From NCBI GenBank assembly GCA_023444055.1, contig JAEZRV010000044.1:62001-126000 (forward strand): 64,000 bases of DNA, in the 5' to 3' direction. Numbering within the stretch: the stretch's first letter is position 1; the number at the start of each line of letters is the position of its first letter. This DNA comes from Bacillota bacterium (GTDB taxonomy: Bacteria > Bacillota > Clostridia > Acetivibrionales > DSM-1351). Position numbers and translations under genes: made by a program. The notes under the pieces were generated by a model. That model made no database searches. It saw only the letters and a list, made by a program, of their open reading frames with translations, and was not told where the DNA came from. Positions 38,041 through 45,390 of the stretch are shown here, one piece after another.

Positions 38041-38160
38041 TTATATTACATTCAGATTCTGTGAACCTTGATTCATCTTATGTAGTTCAACTACTTTCGA
38101 TGAGTTTATTGCCACATCTTTATCTGAATCATTGTCAAAAAGAGGTTCTAAGCTTATCAT
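38041..38160 (-). CDS. small peptide of 39 residues, unrecognised
   Basis: A 40-codon frame (with TAA) placed 17 bases after the S12 peptidase gene and 66 bases before the ACP gene, in the same direction. GGAGG stands 9 bases before the ATG, one of the better ribosome sites in the operon, which argues for translation. The peptide begins MISLEPLFDNDSDKD, is acidic in its first half and Asn/Gln-rich at its end, and has no Cys, signal peptide or membrane segment. Its LEPLFD resembles the LExxxFD tails of four other proteins in the cluster. It could be an accessory or docking peptide or, less likely, a precursor peptide. I recognise no family. Confidence 0.6.
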   Translation of the reverse strand: MISLEPLFDNDSDKDVAINSSKVVELHKMNQGSQNLNVI

Positions 38161-38177
38161 AGCTGGTCTCCTCCGTC

Positions 38178-39650
38178 TTATTTAGTGGATTTCTTTTTAA
38201 AAAATATTTTCAGCATAATATGTACACATATAAAAATAAAAAATGTGGCTAATAATATAAAAGCTGGAATTATAGAATAAGGTCCCCATTCTTTGATAAA
38301 ACTCCATGATACTCCGTAGAAAAGAATATTAGGAATATGAAAAAGTACATATAGTACGAAAAAGGTAAGACCCAAAAAGATAGCACTTAGAATACTTTTT
38401 AAAACAATTCCTTTTCTATACTCCTTCTTTTTATGTTTAATTAGTAAAATAAAATGAATTATCATAAATCCTTCAATTAAAGTTAAGGCACCAAAAAGTC
38501 CAACTCCATATGAACAATATCGATCTAGTTTGGCATCAAAATCATAATATTCTACACTAATACTTTCTTGCCCAGAAAGAAATTTTGCAATCTGTTTTGC
38601 TGTCCTTCCTACATATCCATCTCCTGTACTCCCTCTGTTTGCCAATACCACAACTGCCAAACTACTATCTGGTATCAACATGATGGCAGATGAAAAACTT
38701 GGATTTGAACCACCACTATCAATCACTTCTTCTTTTCCAATTTCCCAAGAAAATAACCTGTACTCATCCAATACCTCTTTATCAATCGAACACTTATCAT
38801 AATAGCCATTAATAACTTTTAAAAAATTACATATATCATTCAGACTCGTAATAATATACCCCGCAGGTACATTACATCTGTATTCTTCTGTAACAAATTT
38901 TCTTGATTTCAAAAATCCAATCTTGTATCCATCCTGAAATCCTGCATTTACTGCATCCTCACGATATACATAAGTCTGTGTCATATTTAAAGGTGTCAGT
39001 ACCTTCTGCTCGACAAAATCTTCATAACTCATTCCGGAGGCATATTGTATGACTAGTCCAAGAATATCATAGGATACTGTGGAATAAATAAATTCGGTCC
39101 CAGGGTAGGCAACTAATCCCTGACTCATTACCCTCTTCACCAGTTCTTCCAAATCTTTATCAGAATTACCTGACCGAACTTGTTCGATTGCGTTAAAGGA
39201 AATCCCTGATGTAAAATTTAAAAGCTGCTTAATGGTGATATTTTGTTCTTTTCCCTCGTACTTCATGGTAAACCAAGGTAAGTATTTGCTTACTGCATCA
39301 TTGATGCTAAGTTTTCCTTCAGATTGTAATATAAAAATTCCCAACGCAGTTATCTGTTTACTATTTGATGCCAGTTCATATAAGGTTTCATTAGTTGCTT
39401 CTACTTTGTTTTTTACATCACTATATCCCATACTATTTTGATATAGTACTTTATCTCCACTAATGATGCCTATTGACATTCCTGGAATATATCCTGACTC
39501 CATATTATCTGTTATAATCTTTTCAATCTGGCTTATCTTTTCTGTAGTAAGTGTTAATTCATCATTACTTGTGGCATTTACAATTGCATTATTCGTGCAA
39601 AACAAAACTGCCAAAACTAATATGTACAAATATCTTTTTACTCTTTTCAT
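38178..39650 (-). CDS. membrane-anchored S12 (beta-lactamase-fold) peptidase, ClbP/ZmaM-like layout
   Basis: About 490 residues from the ATG at 39650, which has AGAGG 8 bases upstream; the frame opens at 39683. (Residue numbers here count from 39683.) A signal/anchor segment (YLYILVLAVLF) is followed by an extracellular S12 domain: catalytic S106-N-S-K109, Y200-S-T and SGGSN near the third motif. Three hydrophobic helices follow at about 394-414, 428-448 and 470-492. Signal, S12 domain and three C-terminal helices are the layout of ClbP (colibactin) and ZmaM (zwittermicin), which cut an N-acyl-amino-acid cap from an exported prodrug. The free ACP and stand-alone C domain could build such a cap. 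A simple resistance or penicillin-binding-like role is the alternative. Confidence 0.85.
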   Translation of the reverse strand: MKRVKRYLYILVLAVLFCTNNAIVNATSNDELTLTTEKISQIEKIITDNMESGYIPGMSIGIISGDKVLYQNSMGYSDVKNKVEATNETLYELASNSKQITALGIFILQSEGKLSINDAVSKYLPWFTMKYEGKEQNITIKQLLNFTSGISFNAIEQVRSGNSDKDLEELVKRVMSQGLVAYPGTEFIYSTVSYDILGLVIQYASGMSYEDFVEQKVLTPLNMTQTYVYREDAVNAGFQDGYKIGFLKSRKFVTEEYRCNVPAGYIITSLNDICNFLKVINGYYDKCSIDKEVLDEYRLFSWEIGKEEVIDSGGSNPSFSSAIMLIPDSSLAVVVLANRGSTGDGYVGRTAKQIAKFLSGQESISVEYYDFDAKLDRYCSYGVGLFGALTLIEGFMIIHFILLIKHKKKEYRKGIVLKSILSAIFLGLTFFVLYVLFHIPNILFYGVSWSFIKEWGPYSIIPAFILLATFFIFICVHIMLKIFFKKKSTK

Positions 39651-39672
39651 TAACATTACCTCTCTTTGTTTG

Positions 39673-40371
39673 TCACTCCTCAAAAATCGTTAAAAACGAT
39701 GTTATTTTCCCTTTTGTATACTCTTCTGTAAATTCACCAAACTCCGGATCCAAATAACGACCTTTAAAAAATAAAACCCAATGAGTATAAGTTTCCATAT
39801 GAACCGTTAAAATTGCGATCTCTGGTATCGTTGGATTCTTTTGAGACAACCTCACATTCTTTTCCGCATGGTGAATATAGTAATTATCCAACCCTTCAAT
39901 AATCTGACCTATCGACATTGCTCTTGTCATTTTCAACTCATTACAAACTGTTGCCACATCCCTATTTGTAAGCATAGCAATACAAGCTTGTCCACACGCA
40001 GCAAAATTTGTCTGCATTTTTAACATAACATTTTCTATCTTGTAATAGTTTTTAACCTGATTCTTTGATGGTTCTTCTTCCCTCTTTGGCTCACTTTTTT
40101 TGGTAACCGATATGTACAGTTCTTCCCCATAATCTGCACCTATTGCTTTCTGCATTTTATTTGTCATTATGAATCCATAGCTTCCATTTCCTCGGGGTAT
40201 CAGGTTAACCTCCTCGAAATTAGTATCATTGATTTTCAGTTCGCCTTTAATGTTACCCTTCACTCCAAACTCTTCCCATAAATTATACGGAATCATAATT
40301 AAATTTTTTTGCTTTGGATTCTCAGGCTGATGTAATATTCTAACAAACTGTAACATTTTATTGTGATGCAT
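39673..40371 (-). CDS. DUF1905-like / C39-like cysteine peptidase fusion
   Basis: A 232-residue soluble protein, first gene of the operon. Residues ~20-92 resemble the small beta-barrel DUF1905 type (LIPRGNGSYGF, GADYGEELYISV). Residues ~110-232 resemble a papain-like C39 domain: Gln120, Cys126 in QTNFAACGQACIAML, His in YTHWVLFF and Asp in RYLDP. C39 domains cut double-glycine leaders or serve as inactive binding folds. No transporter domain is attached and no double-glycine leader is encoded nearby, so the target is unknown. It might process or transfer a carrier-bound chain. Both domain assignments are by eye. Confidence 0.7.
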   Translation of the reverse strand: MHHNKMLQFVRILHQPENPKQKNLIMIPYNLWEEFGVKGNIKGELKINDTNFEEVNLIPRGNGSYGFIMTNKMQKAIGADYGEELYISVTKKSEPKREEEPSKNQVKNYYKIENVMLKMQTNFAACGQACIAMLTNRDVATVCNELKMTRAMSIGQIIEGLDNYYIHHAEKNVRLSQKNPTIPEIAILTVHMETYTHWVLFFKGRYLDPEFGEFTEEYTKGKITSFLTIFEE

Positions 40372-40523
40372 TTAGGATTTATGCACCATCCTTTCTTTAC
40401 CATATTATATTATTATAATTTCAAAATATTAAGTTGAATATTCTATTAATTAGTGCTTGATTCATAAGCGTTAAACCCGACTTTACTAGTGAGAAAGTTA
40501 GTTAAGTAATTTCGTCAAGTAAC

Positions 40524-40551
40524 ATTTTACCACTTTATAAACTAATGTCAA
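40524..40551 (-). promoter_or_regulatory. putative sigma-A promoter of the biosynthetic operon
   Basis: On the minus strand TTGACA (40551-40546), 16 bases, then TAAAAT (40529-40524). It is the only good promoter-like site seen between rnpB and the first gene at 40371, leaving a leader of about 145 bases. No other gap in the operon exceeds about 70 bases. The rest of the 40372-40685 stretch is AT-rich, with a weak pair of similar segments (AACCCG-CTTT) at 40474 and 40651. Confidence 0.55.
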
Positions 40552-40685
40552 TATTTATCAATTCTTGGTTTCAACCTATTTTCAATCCCTCAATAGGATT
40601 CCCTCTCACCTATTCATTTTTTACATACTGCATATGTAACCGGAAACTTTAACCCGGCTTTGTAGAGTCACTTACGCCCACTAAC

Positions 40686-40719
40686 ACAAAAACACCCGCA
40701 ATGTAAGCGAGTGTTTTTG
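40686..40719 (-). terminator. intrinsic terminator of rnpB
   Basis: CAAAAACACCCGC (40686-40698) pairs with GCGAGTGTTTTTG (40707-40719) around an 8-base loop, with one G-U. On the minus strand the stem ends in a T-rich run just past the 3' end of rnpB. Confidence 0.85.
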
Positions 40720-40730
40720 GTATATATAAT

Positions 40731-41115
40731 GAGTAAGTCTATAAGCCGGGTTCTGTATTAGACGATCATCTATCTAGGCCATACATTTCTGTATGGCTCA
40801 AGCCACCTCCACGGGACTGACGGGCAGTCATTGCGTCCCTCCACGGCGTTGCTCCAGGTGGGGTTTACATAGCCGACAAGTCGCCAAGTCGCTGGTGAGC
40901 TCTTACCTCGCCTTTCCACCCTTACCAGACTAATGATTTAAACTGAAAAAACAAATACTCATTTCAGCTTAAATCATTAGTCTGGCGGTATATCTCTGTT
41001 GCACTTTCCTTAAAGTCACCTTTACCGGGAGTTACCCGGCACCATTGCCCTATGGAGCCCGGACTTTCCTCATTTACGCCTTTTCAGGCTGCATCTGCGA
41101 TCATCTGGCTTACTC
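40731..41115 (-). ncRNA. rnpB: RNase P RNA
   Basis: The catalytic RNA of RNase P, which matures tRNA 5' ends. On the minus strand the 5' conserved block GAGGAAAGTCCGGGC lies at 41072-41058 and the 3' block ACAGAACCCGGCTTA near 40757-40743. P1 is GAGTAAG at the 5' end pairing with CTTACTC at the 3' end. An unusually long AT-rich hairpin with a stem of about 22 pairs (40925-40985) sits where the variable P12 region is expected. It precedes the biosynthetic operon on the same strand and has its own terminator. Confidence 0.95.
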
Positions 41116-41243
41116 ATATATTATTTAGTTAAAGTGTCTTATACTAATTTGTATTTAAAATAATCATATTTTAAATAGCCACATATGCGACGTTAGGGCA
41201 AAGCCCGCAAATAGTATTAAAAAATATCTTTATCAGACACCTT

Positions 41244-41272
41244 ATTATAGTAGCTAAAAAAATATTAGTCAA
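41244..41272 (-). promoter_or_regulatory. putative sigma-A promoter of rnpB
   Basis: Minus strand TTGACT (41272-41267), 17 bases, TATAAT (41249-41244). It overlaps the stop of the Nif3 gene. A perfect 10-base inverted repeat (41153-41176) lies in the leader before the RNase P 5' end. Confidence 0.65.
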
Positions 41273-42063
41273 GTAAAAATAAATGGATCTTCTTCTAGTG
41301 AACTGCATATTATCTCTATACTATTGAATCGTTTTTCAAAAATCTTTTTAAGCTTCTTTACAATCAAATGTTCAGATGCATAATGACCTACATCAAGGAT
41401 ACACAAGCCCATTTCCCTTGCATCTAATGCTGTATGGTATTTTATATCTCCGGTAATTAGCACGTCCACATTTTGGCGTTTAACGCTTCCTAAGTCACCA
41501 TCAAAGCTACCACAGAATGTTGCGGCCTTTTTAATAGTTTCGGGCTGTTCTCCAATAACTCTTAGATTTTTGATATTAAGACTTTGCTTAATACGACTAA
41601 TGAAATCATCAAATAGCAACTCATTAGGCAGCACTCCTACCTTTCCCATACCCATATCCACAGCAAAGCCTTCCGGTATATAAGATTTGAGACTACTACA
41701 TTCTATTAAACCAACTGCTTGGGCAAATGTATCATTAACGCCACCTACAGCAACATCAAGGTTTGTGTGAGCACTAATAACATTTATATCGCTTTTTATA
41801 AGTCTTGATATTAGTTGCCCCGTCATTGTGCCAAAATCTACTGATTTTAGCTTTGAAAATAAAAATGGGTGATGTGATATTATCAGGTCTGCGCCTTCGT
41901 TTATTGCCTCTTCAACAGTATTTGCAGTTACATCCATACAAAGCATAACTTTGTTTACTTCACTTTTACGGCTCCCAACCATTAATCCAACATTATCCCA
42001 TGTCTCCGCATATTTAAATGGTGCAAACTCATTAATATAATTAAGTATCTCTCCTACAGTCAT
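41269..42063 (-). CDS. Nif3-like dinuclear metal centre protein
   Basis: A 264-residue protein of the Nif3/YqfO (GTP cyclohydrolase I type 2 homologue) family, recognised from WDNVGLMVG near the N-terminus, the metal-binding HH in LIISHHPFLF, AHTNLDVAVGGVND and the C-terminal GHYASE. The family forms hexamers with a two-metal site; the physiological reaction is unsettled. It follows trmK (42182-42886) on the same strand, a pairing common in Firmicutes (often after rpoD). AAGGA precedes ATG. Full length. Confidence 0.93.
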   Translation of the reverse strand: MTVGEILNYINEFAPFKYAETWDNVGLMVGSRKSEVNKVMLCMDVTANTVEEAINEGADLIISHHPFLFSKLKSVDFGTMTGQLISRLIKSDINVISAHTNLDVAVGGVNDTFAQAVGLIECSSLKSYIPEGFAVDMGMGKVGVLPNELLFDDFISRIKQSLNIKNLRVIGEQPETIKKAATFCGSFDGDLGSVKRQNVDVLITGDIKYHTALDAREMGLCILDVGHYASEHLIVKKLKKIFEKRFNSIEIICSSLEEDPFIFT

Positions 42064-42181
42064 GTTCTATCCTTGCTCCTTAATCGTTTAAGAATTTAAA
42101 TTCAATATCATTTATAATCTTGTTTAGTGTACAAACTCTATAAAATACTGTCATGGACTAGGTTCCACATTACTTATATGT

Positions 42182-42886
42182 TTAGTCTTTCACACTTATA
42201 CTCTCTATTAAATTCGTGTAATTCTTTTTTAGCCAGGAATAATAGCTTTGTAGCTGGCTATTGTCCTCCATATCAACCAATTGCCCTAACACTCTGTCTA
42301 CCTGTCTGACCTTCATTTTACAATAATCTACTAACAAAGGATCGTTTTTATTAACTAGTTTTTCGCCTATATGCAGTTGAAACTCCTCATAACGCTTGTC
42401 TATACCATCAAATTTGGCAGATATTACACAGTATATCTTTTCCCCTTCAGCAGCCAACTCCTCATCATAAATATCAAATTTATGATCAAACAACCATTTT
42501 CTAACCACGTGTAAATCATTCATAGGCTGCAATATCAATGAGGATGCCTTACTGGCTTTTTGTTCATTTGTTTTCAATAGTTCTGTCAAAAGCGTTCCAC
42601 CCATACCTGCAATTATTATTGTATCAGCCTCATTTTCAGCGATAGTATCAAGCCCACTTCCTAACCTAGTTTCTATTTGATTCTTCAAATTATATAAATT
42701 TATATTTTTGTCTGCAACTTTAACTGGTCCAATTTTAACATCAGAAGCTATTGCTTTTTTGCAGACACCCTGTTGAATTAAATAAATTGGTATATATGCA
42801 TGATCAGTACCTATGTCTGCTGCAATATCACACTTTTGTACTTTATCTGCCAACAATTTTAATCTGCCCTTTAAAATTAATTTCAA
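42182..42886 (-). CDS. trmK: tRNA (adenine22-N1)-methyltransferase
   Basis: A 234-residue class I SAM-dependent methyltransferase that makes m1A22 in tRNA. The SAM motif region reads CDIAADIGTDHAYIP and the TrmK signature IIIAGMGGTLL follows near residue 95. The start is TTG, 6 bases after GGAGG at the end of CAAGTT spacing. It stands just upstream of the Nif3-family gene, its usual companion, though here both are detached from rpoD by about 1.4 kb holding tRNAs. Length is normal for the family. Confidence 0.92.
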   Translation of the reverse strand: MKLILKGRLKLLADKVQKCDIAADIGTDHAYIPIYLIQQGVCKKAIASDVKIGPVKVADKNINLYNLKNQIETRLGSGLDTIAENEADTIIIAGMGGTLLTELLKTNEQKASKASSLILQPMNDLHVVRKWLFDHKFDIYDEELAAEGEKIYCVISAKFDGIDKRYEEFQLHIGEKLVNKNDPLLVDYCKMKVRQVDRVLGQLVDMEDNSQLQSYYSWLKKNYTNLIESISVKD

Positions 42887-43379
42887 AACTTGCCTCCCAT
42901 TCCTATCAAATCAAATTATCTCAGCTGAAAACAAATTTATTAGCTATCACAAAATAATTGGCTTTGCTACTAGGATATTTATTTAACTACTTATTAATTA
43001 CTTATTAACTCAACTTTACCACATAAAAAACCCATCGGTGTTCAGACTTATCAATGGTTTGTTGCCAAAACAACTCAAAAGTATAGTTATCTGATACAAT
43101 CTTTTTTATAAATTTTAGATTTATTTGTATTACCAAAGTAAATTATACACATAATAATACTAATTAATCAACTTGAACCCTCTTATATCTTACAATAAAA
43201 ATCTTTCTTATTAAAGTGTGAAAGAAATTTAAAACTCAAATTTTCATCTGAAAATTACATGTTAAAACTTATCAATGAAAATTTGGTTTAGAAATAATTT
43301 TATTGACTTAGGTAATATTAAATTACAACAATACCATAATATTTAGGTTAAAATTTGTTTATAGAAAGGTATAAATGAA
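42887..43379. other. intergenic region without recognised gene
   Basis: 493 AT-rich bases. A weak minus-strand terminator-like hairpin lies at 43025-43060 (AAACCAT pairing with ATGGGTTT, then a T run). Nothing else is recognised apart from the ribosome site AAAGG before the small frame at 43380. Confidence 0.4.
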
Positions 43380-43553
43380 ATGCCACACTACAGCAGGAAA
43401 AATAAAGTTAATGATATTGAAAAACCCATCACAACTATTATTCTGGGAAGAGATATTTATGGAATAAATGCAAATATTCCATCAATGAGTAAAACAAGCA
43501 TTGATTTACAAGATGAAGAGCAAAGCCTTGAATTCATTAATAAGATTAAATGA
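43380..43553 (+). CDS. small hypothetical protein (57 residues)
   Basis: A 58-codon plus-strand frame between trmK and the tRNAs, starting MPHYSRKNKV and ending in a charged helix-like FINKIK. AAAGG lies about 9 bases upstream. The peptide has no signal or membrane segment and a plausible composition (basic start, acidic DLQDEEQ). An overlapping 31-codon frame starts 5 bases earlier and is less likely. I do not recognise the family; translation is uncertain. Confidence 0.45.
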   Translation: MPHYSRKNKVNDIEKPITTIILGRDIYGINANIPSMSKTSIDLQDEEQSLEFINKIK

Positions 43554-43604
43554 AAAATACTACCCTAACTATTGGCATATAGCCGTATTGATAATTTTAA
43601 CACC

Positions 43605-43637
43605 GTAAAAAAAGAACACGCTTCACGTGTTCTTTTT
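43605..43637 (-). terminator. intrinsic terminator of the tRNA pair
   Basis: AAAAGAACACG (43610-43620) pairs with CGTGTTCTTTT (43626-43636) around a 5-base loop; on the minus strand it is followed by a run of T directly after the tRNA 3' end. Confidence 0.85.
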
Positions 43638-43713
43638 GGTGGGCCTTCAGGGACTCGAACCCCGGACCAACCGGTTATGAGCCGGTTGCTCTAACCAACT
43701 GAGCTAAAGGCCC
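43637..43713 (-). tRNA. tRNA with CAT anticodon (Met or Ile2)
   Basis: A 77-base cloverleaf with encoded CCA. Acceptor GGGCCTT pairs with AAGGCCC, the anticodon loop is CTCATAA (anticodon CAT), and the T arm contains GGTTCGAGTCC. The body resembles the Firmicute Ile2 type in which the C is modified to lysidine, rather than the elongator Met type; a tilS-substrate check would settle it. Confidence 0.93.
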
Positions 43714-43716
43714 TAG

Positions 43717-43792
43717 TGGCTCCCCCTGTTGGACTTGAACCAACGACATCGTGATTAACAGTCACGCGCTCTACCGACTGAGCTAAGGAGGA
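43717..43792 (-). tRNA. tRNA-Asn (GTT)
   Basis: A 76-base cloverleaf with encoded CCA. Acceptor TCCTCCT pairs with AGGGGGA (one T-G), the anticodon loop is CTGTTAA (anticodon GTT), and the T arm has GGTTCAAGTCC. It is 3 bases upstream of the CAT tRNA, so both come from one transcript. Confidence 0.96.
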
Positions 43793-43857
43793 ATATCTTT
43801 GCATCTTGTTCAATGCCTTGTGCCTTTAAAAACCGCTGTCTCTCAAGCACAAGTAAT

Positions 43858-43886
43858 ATTATACTTACCAACCATCGACTGGTCAA
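43858..43886 (-). promoter_or_regulatory. putative sigma-A promoter of the tRNA pair
   Basis: Minus strand TTGACC (43886-43881), 17 bases, TATAAT (43863-43858), about 66 bases before tRNA-Asn. Confidence 0.65.
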
Positions 43887-44093
43887 CACCATAAACCCTG
43901 TAATTTTACGTTCTACTTCAATTATATTCTAAATTCTATCTCTTTTTAAATATATCTCTCTATCTCTTTTAATTTCAAAATCAAAAACACCTCAATGATT
44001 AAGGTCATAAACTCAACTTTATCTTGAATTTATGGACTCTTCGATAATAGAATTGGATAATAGAATCGGATACTAAAAAAGGTAATCACAGAA

Positions 44094-44149
44094 TGGTATA
44101 CAATCAAAATATATCATACATAAAAATACATTTTGATTGAAATACACCA
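44094..44149. other. long stem-loop in the rpoD-tRNA gap
   Basis: CAATCAAAAT (44101-44110) pairs perfectly with ATTTTGATTG (44130-44139), and the outer TGGTATA/TACACCA extends the stem. There is no T run, so a terminator is unsure. The surrounding 43887-44280 holds no gene; a short 13-base tandem repeat (GATAATAGAATTG-like) is at about 44043-44068. Confidence 0.4.
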
Positions 44150-44280
44150 TGTGACAACCTCTTATTTAACAACCATTTATAACGTCTATGCGCAATTTAT
44201 CTATTTTATAAAAGCACTATGATTACTATCAATGCCACGATTATAATTATTCAAACTATTAACCATCCAATTAAGCTTAG

Positions 44281-45366
44281 TTAATCTAGATAATCCTTTA
44301 ACTTCTTACTTCTACTTGGATGTCTCAATTTTCTCAAAGCCTTAGCCTCAATCTGACGAATACGTTCTCTTGTAACATTAAATTCCTTACCAACCTCTTC
44401 AAGAGTTCTTGCACGTCCGTCATCCAAACCAAATCTTAACCTTAAAACCTTTTCCTCACGAGGTGTTAAAGTATCAAGTACATCAATAAGCTGTTCCTTT
44501 AGCAAAGTAAATGCAGCAGCTTCTGCAGGTGCCGGGGCATCATCATCTGGTATAAAGTCACCTAAATGGCTATCCTCTTCTTCTCCAATTGGAGTTTCAA
44601 GAGAAACTGGCTCTTGAGAAATCTTCATTATCTCTCTAACTTTTTCTACTGACATACCTATCTCTTTTGCTATTTCATCAGGTTGAGGTTCTCTGCCTAA
44701 CTCCTGTAATAACTGTCTGGACACTCTAATCAGTTTATTAATAGTTTCAACCATATGAACAGGAATACGAATAGTTCTAGCTTGATCCGCAATAGCTCTA
44801 GTAATCGCCTGCCTTATCCACCAAGTTGCATACGTACTAAATTTAAATCCTCTTCTATAGTCGAATTTTTCAACTGCCTTTATAAGTCCAAGATTACCTT
44901 CTTGAATCAAATCTAGGAACTGCATTCCTCTACCAACATATCTCTTAGCGATACTTACAACAAGTCTAAGATTTGCTTCTGCAAGTCTCCTTTTCGCTTC
45001 AATATCACCATTCTCCATCTTATGAGCTAGCTCAATTTCCTCTTCTGCTGTCAAAAGGGGAACTTTACCAATCTCTTTAAGATACATTCTAACAGGGTCA
45101 TCAATGCTTATTCCTTCAGGAACACTTATATCTAATTCCTCTTCATCATCAGAATTTTGAATTTCCTGCAAGTCTGCTTCCATATCACCAATAACATCAA
45201 TGCCCAAATTTTCAAGGGTTTCGTAAATCTTTTCAATGTGCTCTGGTTCTATTTCAATTTCATCAAATGCTTCAGTTATTTCTTTAAAGGTAAGCATACC
45301 CTTAGTTTTACCCTTATCAATTAAATCCTTAAGTATTGCTTTTCTAGTCTCCTGATTATGCTTCAT
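44281..45366 (-). CDS. rpoD: primary RNA polymerase sigma factor (sigma-A)
   Basis: A 361-residue primary sigma-70 factor. Region 1.1-like N-terminus, region 1.2 (DDPVRMYLKEIGKVPLLT), region 2 with GNLGLIKAVEKFDY and FSTYATWWIRQAI (promoter -10 recognition), region 3, and region 4 helix-turn-helix with TLEEVGKEFNVTRERIRQIE (-35 recognition) are all seen in order. The ATG at 45366 has GGAGG 7 bases upstream, preferred over the frame opening at 45384. It directly follows dnaG, as in the classical macromolecular-synthesis operon; rpsU is not present. Confidence 0.97.
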   Translation of the reverse strand: MKHNQETRKAILKDLIDKGKTKGMLTFKEITEAFDEIEIEPEHIEKIYETLENLGIDVIGDMEADLQEIQNSDDEEELDISVPEGISIDDPVRMYLKEIGKVPLLTAEEEIELAHKMENGDIEAKRRLAEANLRLVVSIAKRYVGRGMQFLDLIQEGNLGLIKAVEKFDYRRGFKFSTYATWWIRQAITRAIADQARTIRIPVHMVETINKLIRVSRQLLQELGREPQPDEIAKEIGMSVEKVREIMKISQEPVSLETPIGEEEDSHLGDFIPDDDAPAPAEAAAFTLLKEQLIDVLDTLTPREEKVLRLRFGLDDGRARTLEEVGKEFNVTRERIRQIEAKALRKLRHPSRSKKLKDYLD

Positions 45367-45390
45367 TGATTTCCCTCCTTTCAAACTTAT

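Noticed and set aside
38041..38160. Lanthipeptide or double-glycine bacteriocin precursor
   Set aside because: The peptide has no Cys, no GG cleavage site and no lanthionine or cyclodehydration enzymes nearby, so a RiPP reading is not supported despite the C39-like gene.
40578..40602. CRISPR-repeat-like segment (TTTCAATCCCTCAATAGG)
   Set aside because: It resembles clostridial type I repeats, but there is only one copy, with no spacers, second repeat or cas genes in the window.
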